A stretch of 64,000 nucleotides of DNA from PALSA-612 sp963791225 (GTDB lineage: Bacteria > Actinomycetota > Thermoleophilia > Gaiellales > Gaiellaceae). The stretch spans positions 62,001 to 126,000 of the forward strand of contig CAWBRV010000002.1 in the NCBI GenBank assembly GCA_963791225.1. Direction: 5' to 3'. The notes beneath the pieces were generated by a model. That model saw only the letters and a list, made by a program, of their open reading frames with translations. It did not search any database and was not told where the DNA came from. Shown here one piece after another: positions 26,826-35,145 of this stretch. The translations under genes were made by a program, and so were the position numbers. The stretch's first letter is position 1. Each line of letters starts with the position of its first letter.

Positions 26826-26869
26826 AGGCTAGCCGTGCCGAATCCGTCCGACGGCTCCGCGGCTACTCT
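26826..26869. promoter_or_regulatory. Divergent leaderless-type promoters (MFS / glycoside hydrolase)
   Basis: On the minus strand TAGCCT (26831-26826) ends seven bases before the ATG at 26818; on the plus strand TACTCT (26864-26869) ends eight bases before the ATG at 26878. The GAGAGAG between TACTCT and the ATG could also act as a weak ribosome-binding site. Confidence 0.5.
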
Positions 26870-26877
26870 CGAGAGAG

Positions 26878-28461
26878 ATGGTCGGGAGGGGGGCTGCCTT
26901 CCTCGTGCTCTGCCTCGCACTGGTCGCCGGCGGCGCGGCGTCGCGACTCGCCGTGGCGAGTGCGGTCGTGCAGGTGCCACGCTACGGCGTCTTCGAGCAG
27001 TCGCTTCGTTTCACGACCTCGGTGACGAACCCGTGGGAGGACGTCGTCGAGCGCGTGTCGCTGACCGGCCCGGCCGGTCGCAAGGTGGCGATCGGAGGCT
27101 TCTACTCGGGCGGCGGCACTTGGACGTTCCGCTTCGCGCCCGACTCCGTCGGCACCTGGCGGTGGACGGCCCGCGTCGCCGACGGCTCGCATGCCGCAGT
27201 CCGTTCCGGGAGCTTTCGCGTCGTCGCCGGTTCGTCGCCCGGCTTCGTCAGGCGCAACCCGGCGAACCCGTACCGCTGGACGTTCTCGGACGGCGAGTCG
27301 TACGACCCGATTGGTCTCCAGGACTGCACGGTCACCGTCTATACCGATGATCCGCTGACCGGCTTCGGCTTCGACGGCGGGCAGGGGACGCCGGCCCGCT
27401 GGACGAGCCTCGAGCCCTATGTGACGACGTTCGCCGCCACAGGCCTCAACCTGTTCCGGTGGGGGCCGAGCAACTGCAGCTTCGGGCTCTACGACCGGAT
27501 CGACCCGTCCGGCAACGTCTACTCGCTGCGGGGCGGCGCCGAGGCCGATCGCCTGGTCGCGTCGCTGCGCCGTCACGGCTTCCGCGTCGAGTTCGTGCTC
27601 TTCGGGCGCATGACGCCGTTCACGACGGACACGACCGGCCCGGAGCTGGCCGCGCTCGAGCGCTACGTGAAGTACGTGGTCGAGCGCTACGGCGCGGCGG
27701 TCGACTTCTGGGAGCTGCTGAACGAGACGACCGCATCCGACGCCTGGTACGCCGGGATCACCGCCTACCTGCGCCGAATCGACCCGTATCGCCATCCGGT
27801 CGGGACGAGCTGGCCGCGCCCGGACCTGCCCGGGATCGCCTTCGGATCGGACCACTGGTACCAGACGGAGCCCGAGCTCGACTCCGACCGGGTCGCGTGG
27901 CAGCGGTTGCGGGCCGAACCGGCGCGATCCGACGCCAAGCCCACGCTCGTCGACGAGCAGGGAAACACCGGCCACAACTGGGACCCGGAGTCCGCCGTGC
28001 GCATGCGTCTCCGTGCGTGGACGGCGTTCTTCGCCGAGGCCACGCTCGTCTTCTGGAACACGAGCGCGACGAAGGACTACGCGAGCCCTGCCGGCAACAT
28101 CTACCTCGGTCCCCAGGAACGCGGGTACGTTCGCGTCCTCGCCCGCTACATGCGCAGCTTTGACCCGCGCGCCCGCGTCGTCGCCGCTCCCACGCCCGGC
28201 AGCCCCGACCTCCGCGCCTACGCGCTCCGCGGCCCGGACGAGTACGGCCTCTACCTCGTCGACGGCAGGAACCACTCCGTGACAGTGACCGGTGCGAAGG
28301 TCGTCGTGAGCCCGGCGCGCGCCGGGCGCGCCGTCTGGATCGACCCGGCGACGGGTCGGACACTGGCCGCGGCGGGAGTGGCGGCCGGCCGCCAGACTCT
28401 CGCCGTCCCGGCGTTCACGACCGACGCGGCGCTGAAGATCACCGCGTCGTCCCAGCATTAA
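26878..28461 (+). CDS. Secreted glycoside hydrolase with DUF5060-type N-terminal domain
   Basis: 527 residues. Signal peptide (GRGAAFLVLCLALVAGGAAS), then an Ig-like DUF5060 domain (about 33-120: VPRYGVFEQSLRFTT ... GTWTFRFAPDSVGTWRW), then a clan GH-A TIM barrel with the acid/base in FWELLNET (Glu283) and the likely nucleophile in VDEQGNTGHNW (Glu360), then a C-terminal beta domain (about 430-525). It resembles DUF4038/GH5-like cellulases; precise substrate is unknown, plant polysaccharide is a reasonable guess. Flanked by an exporter and a flippase. Confidence 0.8.
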   Translation: MVGRGAAFLVLCLALVAGGAASRLAVASAVVQVPRYGVFEQSLRFTTSVTNPWEDVVERVSLTGPAGRKVAIGGFYSGGGTWTFRFAPDSVGTWRWTARVADGSHAAVRSGSFRVVAGSSPGFVRRNPANPYRWTFSDGESYDPIGLQDCTVTVYTDDPLTGFGFDGGQGTPARWTSLEPYVTTFAATGLNLFRWGPSNCSFGLYDRIDPSGNVYSLRGGAEADRLVASLRRHGFRVEFVLFGRMTPFTTDTTGPELAALERYVKYVVERYGAAVDFWELLNETTASDAWYAGITAYLRRIDPYRHPVGTSWPRPDLPGIAFGSDHWYQTEPELDSDRVAWQRLRAEPARSDAKPTLVDEQGNTGHNWDPESAVRMRLRAWTAFFAEATLVFWNTSATKDYASPAGNIYLGPQERGYVRVLARYMRSFDPRARVVAAPTPGSPDLRAYALRGPDEYGLYLVDGRNHSVTVTGAKVVVSPARAGRAVWIDPATGRTLAAAGVAAGRQTLAVPAFTTDAALKITASSQH

Positions 28462-28565
28462 CTCTCCTGAACAGAGAACTTACGCGCGCTCAACAACCGA
28501 TCTACCGGACGCTCGTTTCACTTTGTGTGCAGGCTCACCACCACGCAGGCGCCGGCTCCACGGGA

Positions 28566-28739
28566 ATGGAGGACGAGGACGACCCGGTCGTCGCGTGGCG
28601 CTTCGACCAGTTCTCCGCGCTGGGCTTCGACGAGATCCAGGCAGTGCTCCTCGCGAACGCCGACGTCGACCTGCACCTGACCCGGTCCCTGATCGAACGC
28701 GGATGCCCGCCGACACTCGCCGTCAAGATCACCCTCTAG
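28566..28739 (+). CDS. Small helical acidic protein (UBA-like)
   Basis: 57 residues from ATG 28566 (EDEDDPVVAWRFDQFSALGF). The DEIQAVLLA...VDLHLTRSLIERGCPP pattern, helix-turn-helix-like and with a conserved RGCPP, matches a small actinobacterial family of unknown function that I recall by pattern only. A GTG at 28527 would add 13 His/Gly-rich residues. Overlaps the next gene by 37 nt. Confidence 0.55.
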   Translation: MEDEDDPVVAWRFDQFSALGFDEIQAVLLANADVDLHLTRSLIERGCPPTLAVKITL

Positions 28740-28918
28740 ACCACACGGATCCCCGCTGCCCCCGGGGTCACCCGATGCGCATCCACCAGGTCAGGATCGA
28801 CCGCCGGCGGGTCGTGCATGCGGGCGGCATCGGCGGCTGGGAGCGTGCGATCTGCTACGACCAGTGGGTCTGCGACCTCTGCGGCCACCGCGAGCCGCCG
28901 CAGCCTGCGGCCGCGTAG
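28703..28918 (+). CDS. Small zinc-ribbon-like protein
   Basis: 71 residues if started at ATG 28703, inside the preceding gene. This start keeps CPRGH, which pairs with the later CDLCGH to make a plausible four-ligand zinc site; a shorter start at 28775 would lose it. The pattern (short, Cys-x2-Cys at the end, basic middle) suggests RNA or DNA contact. Function unknown. Confidence 0.5.
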   Translation: MPADTRRQDHPLDHTDPRCPRGHPMRIHQVRIDRRRVVHAGGIGGWERAICYDQWVCDLCGHREPPQPAAA

Positions 28919-28927
28919 AGGGGCCGG

Positions 28928-29218
28928 CTACTCGGGCCGCGCGAGCTTGGCGATGACCTCCGCCTTCGCCAGCGGGTCGAGGTCGTCGAACTCCGCGCGG
29001 ATGTGGCTCTCGGCCGAGTCGATCTTCTCGCTGCGCTCGGCGAGCTTCGCTCGGGCGTAGAGGCTGCTGCCCGCGGCTGCCGCGAGGAAACCGGTCACGC
29101 GCAGCGCCCTCGAGTGAACGATCCAGCCGAGGACGACTGCCAGCATCCCTCCGGCCACGATCGCGAGTCCGGCGGTCTCGCCGTCGTGGAGGTCGAGCGT
29201 GCGTCCGTGCTCGCTCAT
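28928..29218 (-). CDS. Small membrane protein with a helical tail
   Basis: 96 residues. Two hydrophobic helices (about 15-33 and 39-54) precede a charged helix (KLAERSEKIDSAESHIRAEF) that likely lies in the cytoplasm. TAGAGT ends six bases before the ATG at 29218 (29230-29225 on the minus strand), again leaderless type. Convergent with the zinc-ribbon gene (10 bp). Family not recognised. Confidence 0.7.
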   Translation of the reverse strand: MSEHGRTLDLHDGETAGLAIVAGGMLAVVLGWIVHSRALRVTGFLAAAAGSSLYARAKLAERSEKIDSAESHIRAEFDDLDPLAKAEVIAKLARPE

Positions 29219-29370
29219 GCCGCGACTCTAGCGGTCCGTCGGGCTGCGTTTCATCCGCATGGGATGATCCGGAGCCCGCGAGTATCGGCAACAGTCGCGA
29301 CTCGAATGAAGGCTCGTGAGCTTCCGCCGTCGGAGAGGGTAGCCCGCTGAGCCCGCTCGCCTCGACGACG

Positions 29371-30744
29371 GTGGATCTGGCACGCGCGCAGTTTGCGACG
29401 ACGTCGATCTACCACTTTCTGTTCGTCCCGCTGACGCTCGGTCTCGGCCCGCTCGTCGCCGTCATGCAGACGGCGTGGTACCGGACGGGGAACGAGCAGT
29501 GGCTGAAGCTGACGAAGTTCTTCGGGACGCTGTTCCTGATCAACTTCGGGATCGGGGTCGCGACCGGGCTCGTCCAGGAGTTCGAGTTCGGGATGAACTG
29601 GTCGGTGTACTCGAAGTTCGTCGGCAACGTGTTCGGCGCGCCGCTCGCCGTCGAGGGTCTGGCCGCCTTCTTCCTCGAGTCGACATTCATCGGCCTCTGG
29701 GTCTTCGGCTGGAAGCGCCTGTCACCGAAGCTCCATCTCGCGACGATCTGGATCGCGGTGCTGGGCACCTGGGCCTCGGCGTATTTCATCCTGGTCGCCA
29801 ACTCGTTCATGCAGGATCCCGTCGGCTACAAGGTCGTGAACGGCGAGGCCCAGTTGACGAGCATCTGGAAGCTGCTGTCGAGCGACTGGGCGCTGTGGGC
29901 GTTCGGGCACACGATCTTCGCGGGCCTGACCACCGGAGCGGCGGTGGTGCTGGGCGTGTGCTGCTGGCAATTGGCACGAGGTCGGAGCCCGGAGGCGTTC
30001 AAGCGGGCGGCCAAGCTGGCACTGATCGTGCTCGTGCCGGTGGCGTGCGTGAACATGTGGTTCGGCAGCCATTTCGGCATCCTCGTCGCGCAGTTGCAGC
30101 CGATGAAGATCGCCGCTTCCGAGGCGCAGTGGGAAACCTGCACGCACTGCTCGTTCTCGCTGTTCCAGATCGGCGGATTCACGTCGAGCGATCCGACGCC
30201 GAGCTTCTCGATCGAGATTCCCGATCTGCTCTCGTATCTCGCCACCGGCTCGTTCAGCGGCACGGTGCAAGGCCTGACTCCGCTCGACAAGCAGTACCAG
30301 AAGCAGTACGGGAAGGGGAACTACCTGCCGCCGGTCGAGGCCATCTACTGGAGCATGCGCGTGATGGCGTATGCGGGCAGCCTCATCGTCCTGGTGGCGA
30401 TCCTGGGAGCGTTCCTGTACTGGAAGCGGCGACTCGAGCGAACGCGCTGGTTCCTCTGGACGGGCGTGGGGGCCGTCGTCTTACCGTTCGTCGCCATGAC
30501 GGCGGGCTGGTGTCTGACCGAGTTCGGGCGTCAGCCGTGGATCGTGCAGGGATTGCTCAAGACGGCCAACGCGAACTCCCCGAGCGTGAGCACGACCTGG
30601 CTCGGGATCAGCCTCGTCGTGTTCGTGCTGCTCTACGCGCTGCTCTTCGTCCTCGACATCTGGCTAATGCGGCGCTACGCGATCCGCGACCTCTCGACCG
30701 AGGACGGCGACGACGGCGAAGCCGCGCCGGCGGCGGCCTACTAG
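29371..30744 (+). CDS. cydA: Cytochrome bd ubiquinol oxidase subunit I
   Basis: 457 residues from GTG 29371 (DLARAQFATTSIYHFLFVPL). His15 in SIYHF is the haem b595 ligand position; the quinol-binding loop ends TEFGRQPWIVQGLLKT, the short-loop (CydA-type bd-I or bd-II short) form. Nine or ten helices. It oxidises quinol and reduces oxygen with high affinity. First gene of cydABDC. Eight codons further upstream a CTG at 29347 follows GAGAGGG at 7 nt and gives SPLASTTVDL, a typical CydA N-terminus, so the true start may be CTG (or a mis-read GTG). Confidence 0.93.
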   Translation: MDLARAQFATTSIYHFLFVPLTLGLGPLVAVMQTAWYRTGNEQWLKLTKFFGTLFLINFGIGVATGLVQEFEFGMNWSVYSKFVGNVFGAPLAVEGLAAFFLESTFIGLWVFGWKRLSPKLHLATIWIAVLGTWASAYFILVANSFMQDPVGYKVVNGEAQLTSIWKLLSSDWALWAFGHTIFAGLTTGAAVVLGVCCWQLARGRSPEAFKRAAKLALIVLVPVACVNMWFGSHFGILVAQLQPMKIAASEAQWETCTHCSFSLFQIGGFTSSDPTPSFSIEIPDLLSYLATGSFSGTVQGLTPLDKQYQKQYGKGNYLPPVEAIYWSMRVMAYAGSLIVLVAILGAFLYWKRRLERTRWFLWTGVGAVVLPFVAMTAGWCLTEFGRQPWIVQGLLKTANANSPSVSTTWLGISLVVFVLLYALLFVLDIWLMRRYAIRDLSTEDGDDGEAAPAAAY

Positions 30745-30746
30745 CC

Positions 30747-31793
30747 ATGGGTCTGCAGATCTTCTGGTTCGTCCTGATCGCGATCCTCTGGGGCGGCTAC
30801 TTCCTGCTCGAGGGATTCGACTTCGGCGTCGGCATGCTGCTCCCGTTCCTGCCCCGAGACGAGGAGGAGCGCGGGGTGATGTTCCAGACGATCGGGCCTG
30901 TCTGGGACGGGAACGAGGTCTGGCTGGTCGTCGCGGGCGGCGCAACGTTCGCCGCCTTCCCCAGCTGGTACGCGACGATGTTCTCGGGCTTCTACCTCGC
31001 CCTGCTGCTCGTCCTCGTCTTCCTGATCATCCGTGTGATCTCGTTCGAGTGGCGTTCGAAGAGCGAGAGCCTGCGCTGGCGGGCCGTGTGGATGTGGGCA
31101 AACACCGTCGGCAGCTTCGGCGCGTCGCTCGTCTGGGGCGTCGGCCTTGCCAACCTCGTCAACGGCGTGCCGATCAACTCGTCGGGAGACTTCGCGGGCA
31201 CCTTCTGGGACCTGTTCCGGCCGTACACGGTCGTCGCCGGCCTGGCCGTCGTGCTCCTGTTTGCCTTCCACGGCGCGACCTTCCTGACCATCCGCACGAC
31301 CGGCGACCTCTGCCAGCGCGCGGCGCAGGCGGCCCGGACGCTCTCGATCGCGGCGGCGCTCGTCGGGGCCGCGTTCTTCGCCTGGACGGTCGCGGTCGCC
31401 GTCGACAACAACGACAAGAGCGTGTTCCCGCCGATCCTGCCCGCGCTGCTCGGGATCGCCGCCGTCGCCCTCGCCGTGTTCTTCGTCCACCGGGGGCAGA
31501 GCGGTCGGGCGTTCCTCGCCACCGCGCTCGGGACGGTGCTGGTCGTGGCAACGCTGTTCACGAGCCTCTATCCGCGAGTGATGGTCTCGAGCACCGACTT
31601 CGGAAACAGCCTGACCGTCAGCAACGCCGCGTCTGCGAACTACACGCTCAAGGTGATGACCGTGATCGCGCTGATCCTGGTCCCAGTCGTGCTGCTCTAC
31701 CAGGGCTGGACGTACCACGTCTTCCGCCAACGGCTCGGCGGCGGGCAGGCGGACGATGCCGCTCCGCCCGCGCCGCCTGAACCGACGGGCTAG
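30747..31793 (+). CDS. cydB: Cytochrome bd ubiquinol oxidase subunit II
   Basis: 348 residues, ATG two bases after the cydA stop. Start QIFWFVLIAILWGGYFLLEG and FDFGVGMLLPF are the family signature, followed by the conserved GPVWDGNEVWLVVAGGATFAA with the Trp-Asp-Gly-Asn-Glu motif and EVW. About eight to nine helices. It stabilises the di-haem subunit I. The C-terminal tail is Pro/Ala-rich. Confidence 0.95.
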   Translation: MGLQIFWFVLIAILWGGYFLLEGFDFGVGMLLPFLPRDEEERGVMFQTIGPVWDGNEVWLVVAGGATFAAFPSWYATMFSGFYLALLLVLVFLIIRVISFEWRSKSESLRWRAVWMWANTVGSFGASLVWGVGLANLVNGVPINSSGDFAGTFWDLFRPYTVVAGLAVVLLFAFHGATFLTIRTTGDLCQRAAQAARTLSIAAALVGAAFFAWTVAVAVDNNDKSVFPPILPALLGIAAVALAVFFVHRGQSGRAFLATALGTVLVVATLFTSLYPRVMVSSTDFGNSLTVSNAASANYTLKVMTVIALILVPVVLLYQGWTYHVFRQRLGGGQADDAAPPAPPEPTG

Positions 31794-33469
31794 TGGGTCA
31801 TCTCGACCCGCGGCTCGTCGGGCGGGCCAGGGCAGTCCGGGTGCTGCTCGGCATCGACACGGCGGCGGGTCTCGGCACTGCGCTGCTCGTCCTGCTGCAG
31901 GCCGTGCTGATCGCGAGGATCGTCGCCCGCGCGTTCTACGGCGCGCCGCTCGCGGACGTCTCCACGGACATCGTGGCGCTCGCCCTCGTCTTCGCCGGCC
32001 GCGGCGCCCTCGCCTGGTCGTTCGAGGTCGCGGGGCGGCGGGCGGCGCAGACGGTGCTCTCGGAGCTTCGGCTCGCGGTCGTGGAGCGCCGGTTGCGTAC
32101 TCAGCCGACGGCGGTCGACGGGGTCGCGGGCGGGGAGATCGTGGCCGCCGCCGTCCAGGGAGTCGACGCGCTCGAGGCCTACTTCGCGCGCTACCTGCCC
32201 CAGGTCGTCCTCGCGTGTCTCGTGCCGCTCGCGGTCATCGGTCTCGTCTTCTCGATCGACGTCGATTCGGCGCTGATCATGCTGGCGACGCTGCCGCTCG
32301 TTCCGATCTTCATGTGGCTGATCGGGCGCTACACCCAGGAGAAGACCCGCGAGCGCTGGCAGGCGCTCAGGCTCCTGTCGACACATTTCCTCGACGTCGT
32401 GCGCGGCCTGCCGACCCTGCGCGCCTTCAACCGCGGCCGGGCGCAGGCGGCGACGATCGCGGAGGTCAGCGAGCGCTACCGCCGGACGACGATGGCGACG
32501 CTCCGCATCGGATTCCTCTCCGGCTCCGTGCTGGAGCTGGCGGCGACGCTCGGCGTGGCGCTCGTCGCGGTGACGATCGGCGTCAGACTGGTCGGCGGCG
32601 GCATCGGGCTGCAGGCGGCGCTGACCGTGCTCGTGCTGGCGCCCGAGCTGTACCTGCCGCTGCGGCAGCTCGGCACGCAGTACCACGCGAGTGCGGACGG
32701 CCTCGCCGTCGCCGAGCGCCTGCTCGGGCTCCTGGAGGCACCATCAGCCGTGGGCGCGGGCGGCTCGCAGGTGCCCCCGCGACCCGACCGGGCACCCGTA
32801 CGGCTCGAGGGTGTCGCCTTCTCGTACCCGTCCGCCCGGGAGCTCGTGCTCGACGGCTTCGACCTGGAGCTCTGTCCGGGAGAGACGGTTGCCCTCGTCG
32901 GCGCCAGCGGAGCCGGCAAGAGCACCGTCGCCGACCTCCTGCTCCGCCTCGTCGAGCCGACGGCCGGCCGCATGACGGTCGGCGGCGTCGACCTCGCCCT
33001 CTGCCGGCCCGAGGCGTGGCGAGAGCAGGTCGCCTGGGTGCCGCAGCGGCCGGCGATCGTCCGCGGCAGCGTCGCCGACAACATCCGGCTGGGAGACCCG
33101 TCGGCCACGGAAGAGCGGGTGTGCAGGGCGGCCGGTCTCGCCGGTGCCGCCGACTTCGTGCTCGGGCTGCCCGACGGGTACGAGACACGGGTCGGCGACG
33201 GCGGGCGGACGCTCTCGGCCGGCGAGCGGCGGCGCATCGCGCTGGCGCGGGCCTTCCTTCGGGACGCGCCGCTCGTGATCCTCGACGAGCCGACGGCGGA
33301 TCTCGACCCCGTGAACGCCGAGCTCGTCGCCGCGGCGGTCGAGCGGCTTCGCGACGGCCGCACGCTGCTCGTGATCGCTCACCGGCCGGAGCTCGTGCGG
33401 CGCGCCGACCGCGTCGTCCTGCTCGCCGGCGGCCGGGCGAGCGTGCCCACGGCGGGAGTGACCGTATGA
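31793..33469 (+). CDS. cydD: ABC exporter subunit CydD (cytochrome bd assembly)
   Basis: 558 residues. GTG start overlaps the cydB stop by one base. An ABC transmembrane domain (six helices, about 20-310) with the CydD-typical HFLDVVRGLPTLRAFNRGR is followed by an ATPase domain: Walker A LVGASGAGKSTVADLL, signature LSAGERRRIALARAFL, Walker B PLVILDEPTADLD. With CydC it exports glutathione/cysteine (or haem in recent work) needed for cytochrome bd assembly. The two genes overlap (ATGA). Confidence 0.93.
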   Translation: MGHLDPRLVGRARAVRVLLGIDTAAGLGTALLVLLQAVLIARIVARAFYGAPLADVSTDIVALALVFAGRGALAWSFEVAGRRAAQTVLSELRLAVVERRLRTQPTAVDGVAGGEIVAAAVQGVDALEAYFARYLPQVVLACLVPLAVIGLVFSIDVDSALIMLATLPLVPIFMWLIGRYTQEKTRERWQALRLLSTHFLDVVRGLPTLRAFNRGRAQAATIAEVSERYRRTTMATLRIGFLSGSVLELAATLGVALVAVTIGVRLVGGGIGLQAALTVLVLAPELYLPLRQLGTQYHASADGLAVAERLLGLLEAPSAVGAGGSQVPPRPDRAPVRLEGVAFSYPSARELVLDGFDLELCPGETVALVGASGAGKSTVADLLLRLVEPTAGRMTVGGVDLALCRPEAWREQVAWVPQRPAIVRGSVADNIRLGDPSATEERVCRAAGLAGAADFVLGLPDGYETRVGDGGRTLSAGERRRIALARAFLRDAPLVILDEPTADLDPVNAELVAAAVERLRDGRTLLVIAHRPELVRRADRVVLLAGGRASVPTAGVTV

Positions 33470-35139
33470 CCGCGACGCTGCGAAGGCTGCTCTCGCTGGC
33501 GCATGCGCCGCGGCCCCGCGTCGCCGTCTCGGTGCTGCTCGGCGCGGCCACGGTCGTCTGCGGCGTCGGCCTGATGGCCACGGCCGGCTACCTGATCTCC
33601 CGCGCCGCCGAGCGGCCGGCGATCCTCTCGCTGACCGTCGCGATCGTCGCCGTCCGGTTCTTCGGCCTCACACGCCCGGTGGTGCGCTACCTGGAGCGAC
33701 TCGCCTCCCACGACCTCGCCTTCCGCGTGCTCGGGCGCGTCCGCGTCCGCGTCTACGAGCGGATCGAGCCGCTGGCGCCGGTGGAGCTCGACGGCTACCG
33801 GCGCGGTGACCTGCTCTCGCGGATGGTCGCCGACGTGGACGCGCTCGAGAACCTCCACCTGCGCGGAGTCGGGCCGCCGCTCGTCGCAGTTGTGGCCGGC
33901 TCCGCCTGCGTCGGCGTCGCCGCGTCCTTCCTCCCGGCCGCTGCGGTCGTGCTCGCGGTCGGTCTCGTGCTGGCCGGCGTCGCGGTGCCCGCGGTCGCGG
34001 GGTCGCTCGGGCGTCGCGCCGGGCAGCGGCAGGCCGCCGCGCGGGGCGAGCTCACGTCCGAGCTCGTCGAGCTGCTGCAGGCCGCGCCGGAGCTCGTCGT
34101 CTACGGGCAGGAGCAGGAGCGTCTGGCCCGCGTGCGCGCCGCCGATCGGGCGCTCGTGCGGATCGCGCGCCGCGATGCGCTCGCCGCGGGCGCCGGCGAC
34201 GGCCTCGGGCTGGTCGTCGTCGGGGCGACCGTCGCAGGGGTGCTCGCCGTGTCCGTCTCGGCACACGCGGCCGGGCACCTCGACCGGGTGTGGATCGCGA
34301 TGCTGGCGCTCCTGGCGCTCGCCTCCTTCGAGGCGGTGCAGCCGCTGTCGGCCGCGGCGCGCGAGCTGGCTGCGACGCTCTCCGCCGGGCGCCGCGTCCT
34401 GGAGCTGGTCGACCGCGAGCCGCTCGTCAGCGATCCAGCCGAGCCAGTGCCGCCGCCGCACCGGCGGGCGACGGTCGCTCTCGAGGACGTCCGCGCGCGC
34501 TACCCGGGCGGCGAAGCACCGGTGCTCGACGGCGCGCGCCTGTCGCTCGGCCCCGGAGGCCGCGTCGCACTGGTCGGCGAGAGCGGCGCCGGGAAGACCA
34601 CGGTCACCAACCTCCTGCTGCGGTTCCTCGACCCCGAGGCGGGCCGGGTCACACTCGGCGGACGCGACCTGCGCGAATACCGCCAGGAGGACGTCCGCCG
34701 GGCGATCGCCGTCGCCGGCCAGGACTCCCACCTCTTTTCGACGAGCATCCGCGAGAACGTCCGCCTCGCCCGCCCGGAGGCGAGCGACGACGAGGTCGAG
34801 CAGGCTCTTCGGCGGGCCGGGATCTGGGACTGGATCGTCACGCTCCCGGACGGCGCGGACACCCTGGTCGGCGAGCAGGGCGCGGAGCTCTCGGGCGGCC
34901 AGCGGCAGCGCGTCGTCGTCGCCCGCGCCCTGCTCGCCGATCCGTACGTGCTCGTGCTCGACGAGCCGACGGCTCACCTCGATCCGCCGGCGGCGCAGAA
35001 GCTGGTGCGCGACGTGTTCGCCGCCGCGGGCGACACCTCGGTGCTGCTGATCACGCACCGGCCCGAAGGGCTCGATCTCGTCGAGGAGGTGCTCGTGCTC
35101 GCCGACGGGAAGATCGCCCCGGCGGCGGCCACGGCCTAG
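33466..35139 (+). CDS. cydC: ABC exporter subunit CydC
   Basis: 557 residues from ATG 33466, which overlaps the cydD stop. Six membrane helices, then Walker A LVGESGAGKTTVTNLLLRF, signature LSGGQRQRVVVARALL, Walker B YVLVLDEPTAHLDPP. Forms the heterodimer with CydD. Last gene of the run; the stop lies seven bases from that of the convergent GMC oxidoreductase gene, so no terminator space exists. Confidence 0.93.
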   Translation: MTATLRRLLSLAHAPRPRVAVSVLLGAATVVCGVGLMATAGYLISRAAERPAILSLTVAIVAVRFFGLTRPVVRYLERLASHDLAFRVLGRVRVRVYERIEPLAPVELDGYRRGDLLSRMVADVDALENLHLRGVGPPLVAVVAGSACVGVAASFLPAAAVVLAVGLVLAGVAVPAVAGSLGRRAGQRQAAARGELTSELVELLQAAPELVVYGQEQERLARVRAADRALVRIARRDALAAGAGDGLGLVVVGATVAGVLAVSVSAHAAGHLDRVWIAMLALLALASFEAVQPLSAAARELAATLSAGRRVLELVDREPLVSDPAEPVPPPHRRATVALEDVRARYPGGEAPVLDGARLSLGPGGRVALVGESGAGKTTVTNLLLRFLDPEAGRVTLGGRDLREYRQEDVRRAIAVAGQDSHLFSTSIRENVRLARPEASDDEVEQALRRAGIWDWIVTLPDGADTLVGEQGAELSGGQRQRVVVARALLADPYVLVLDEPTAHLDPPAAQKLVRDVFAAAGDTSVLLITHRPEGLDLVEEVLVLADGKIAPAAATA

Positions 35140-35145
35140 CCCTGG

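Noticed and set aside
28503..28565. Longer start of the UBA-like protein at GTG 28527
   Set aside because: The added residues are His/Gly-rich and lack a ribosome-binding site; the conserved part begins near 28566.
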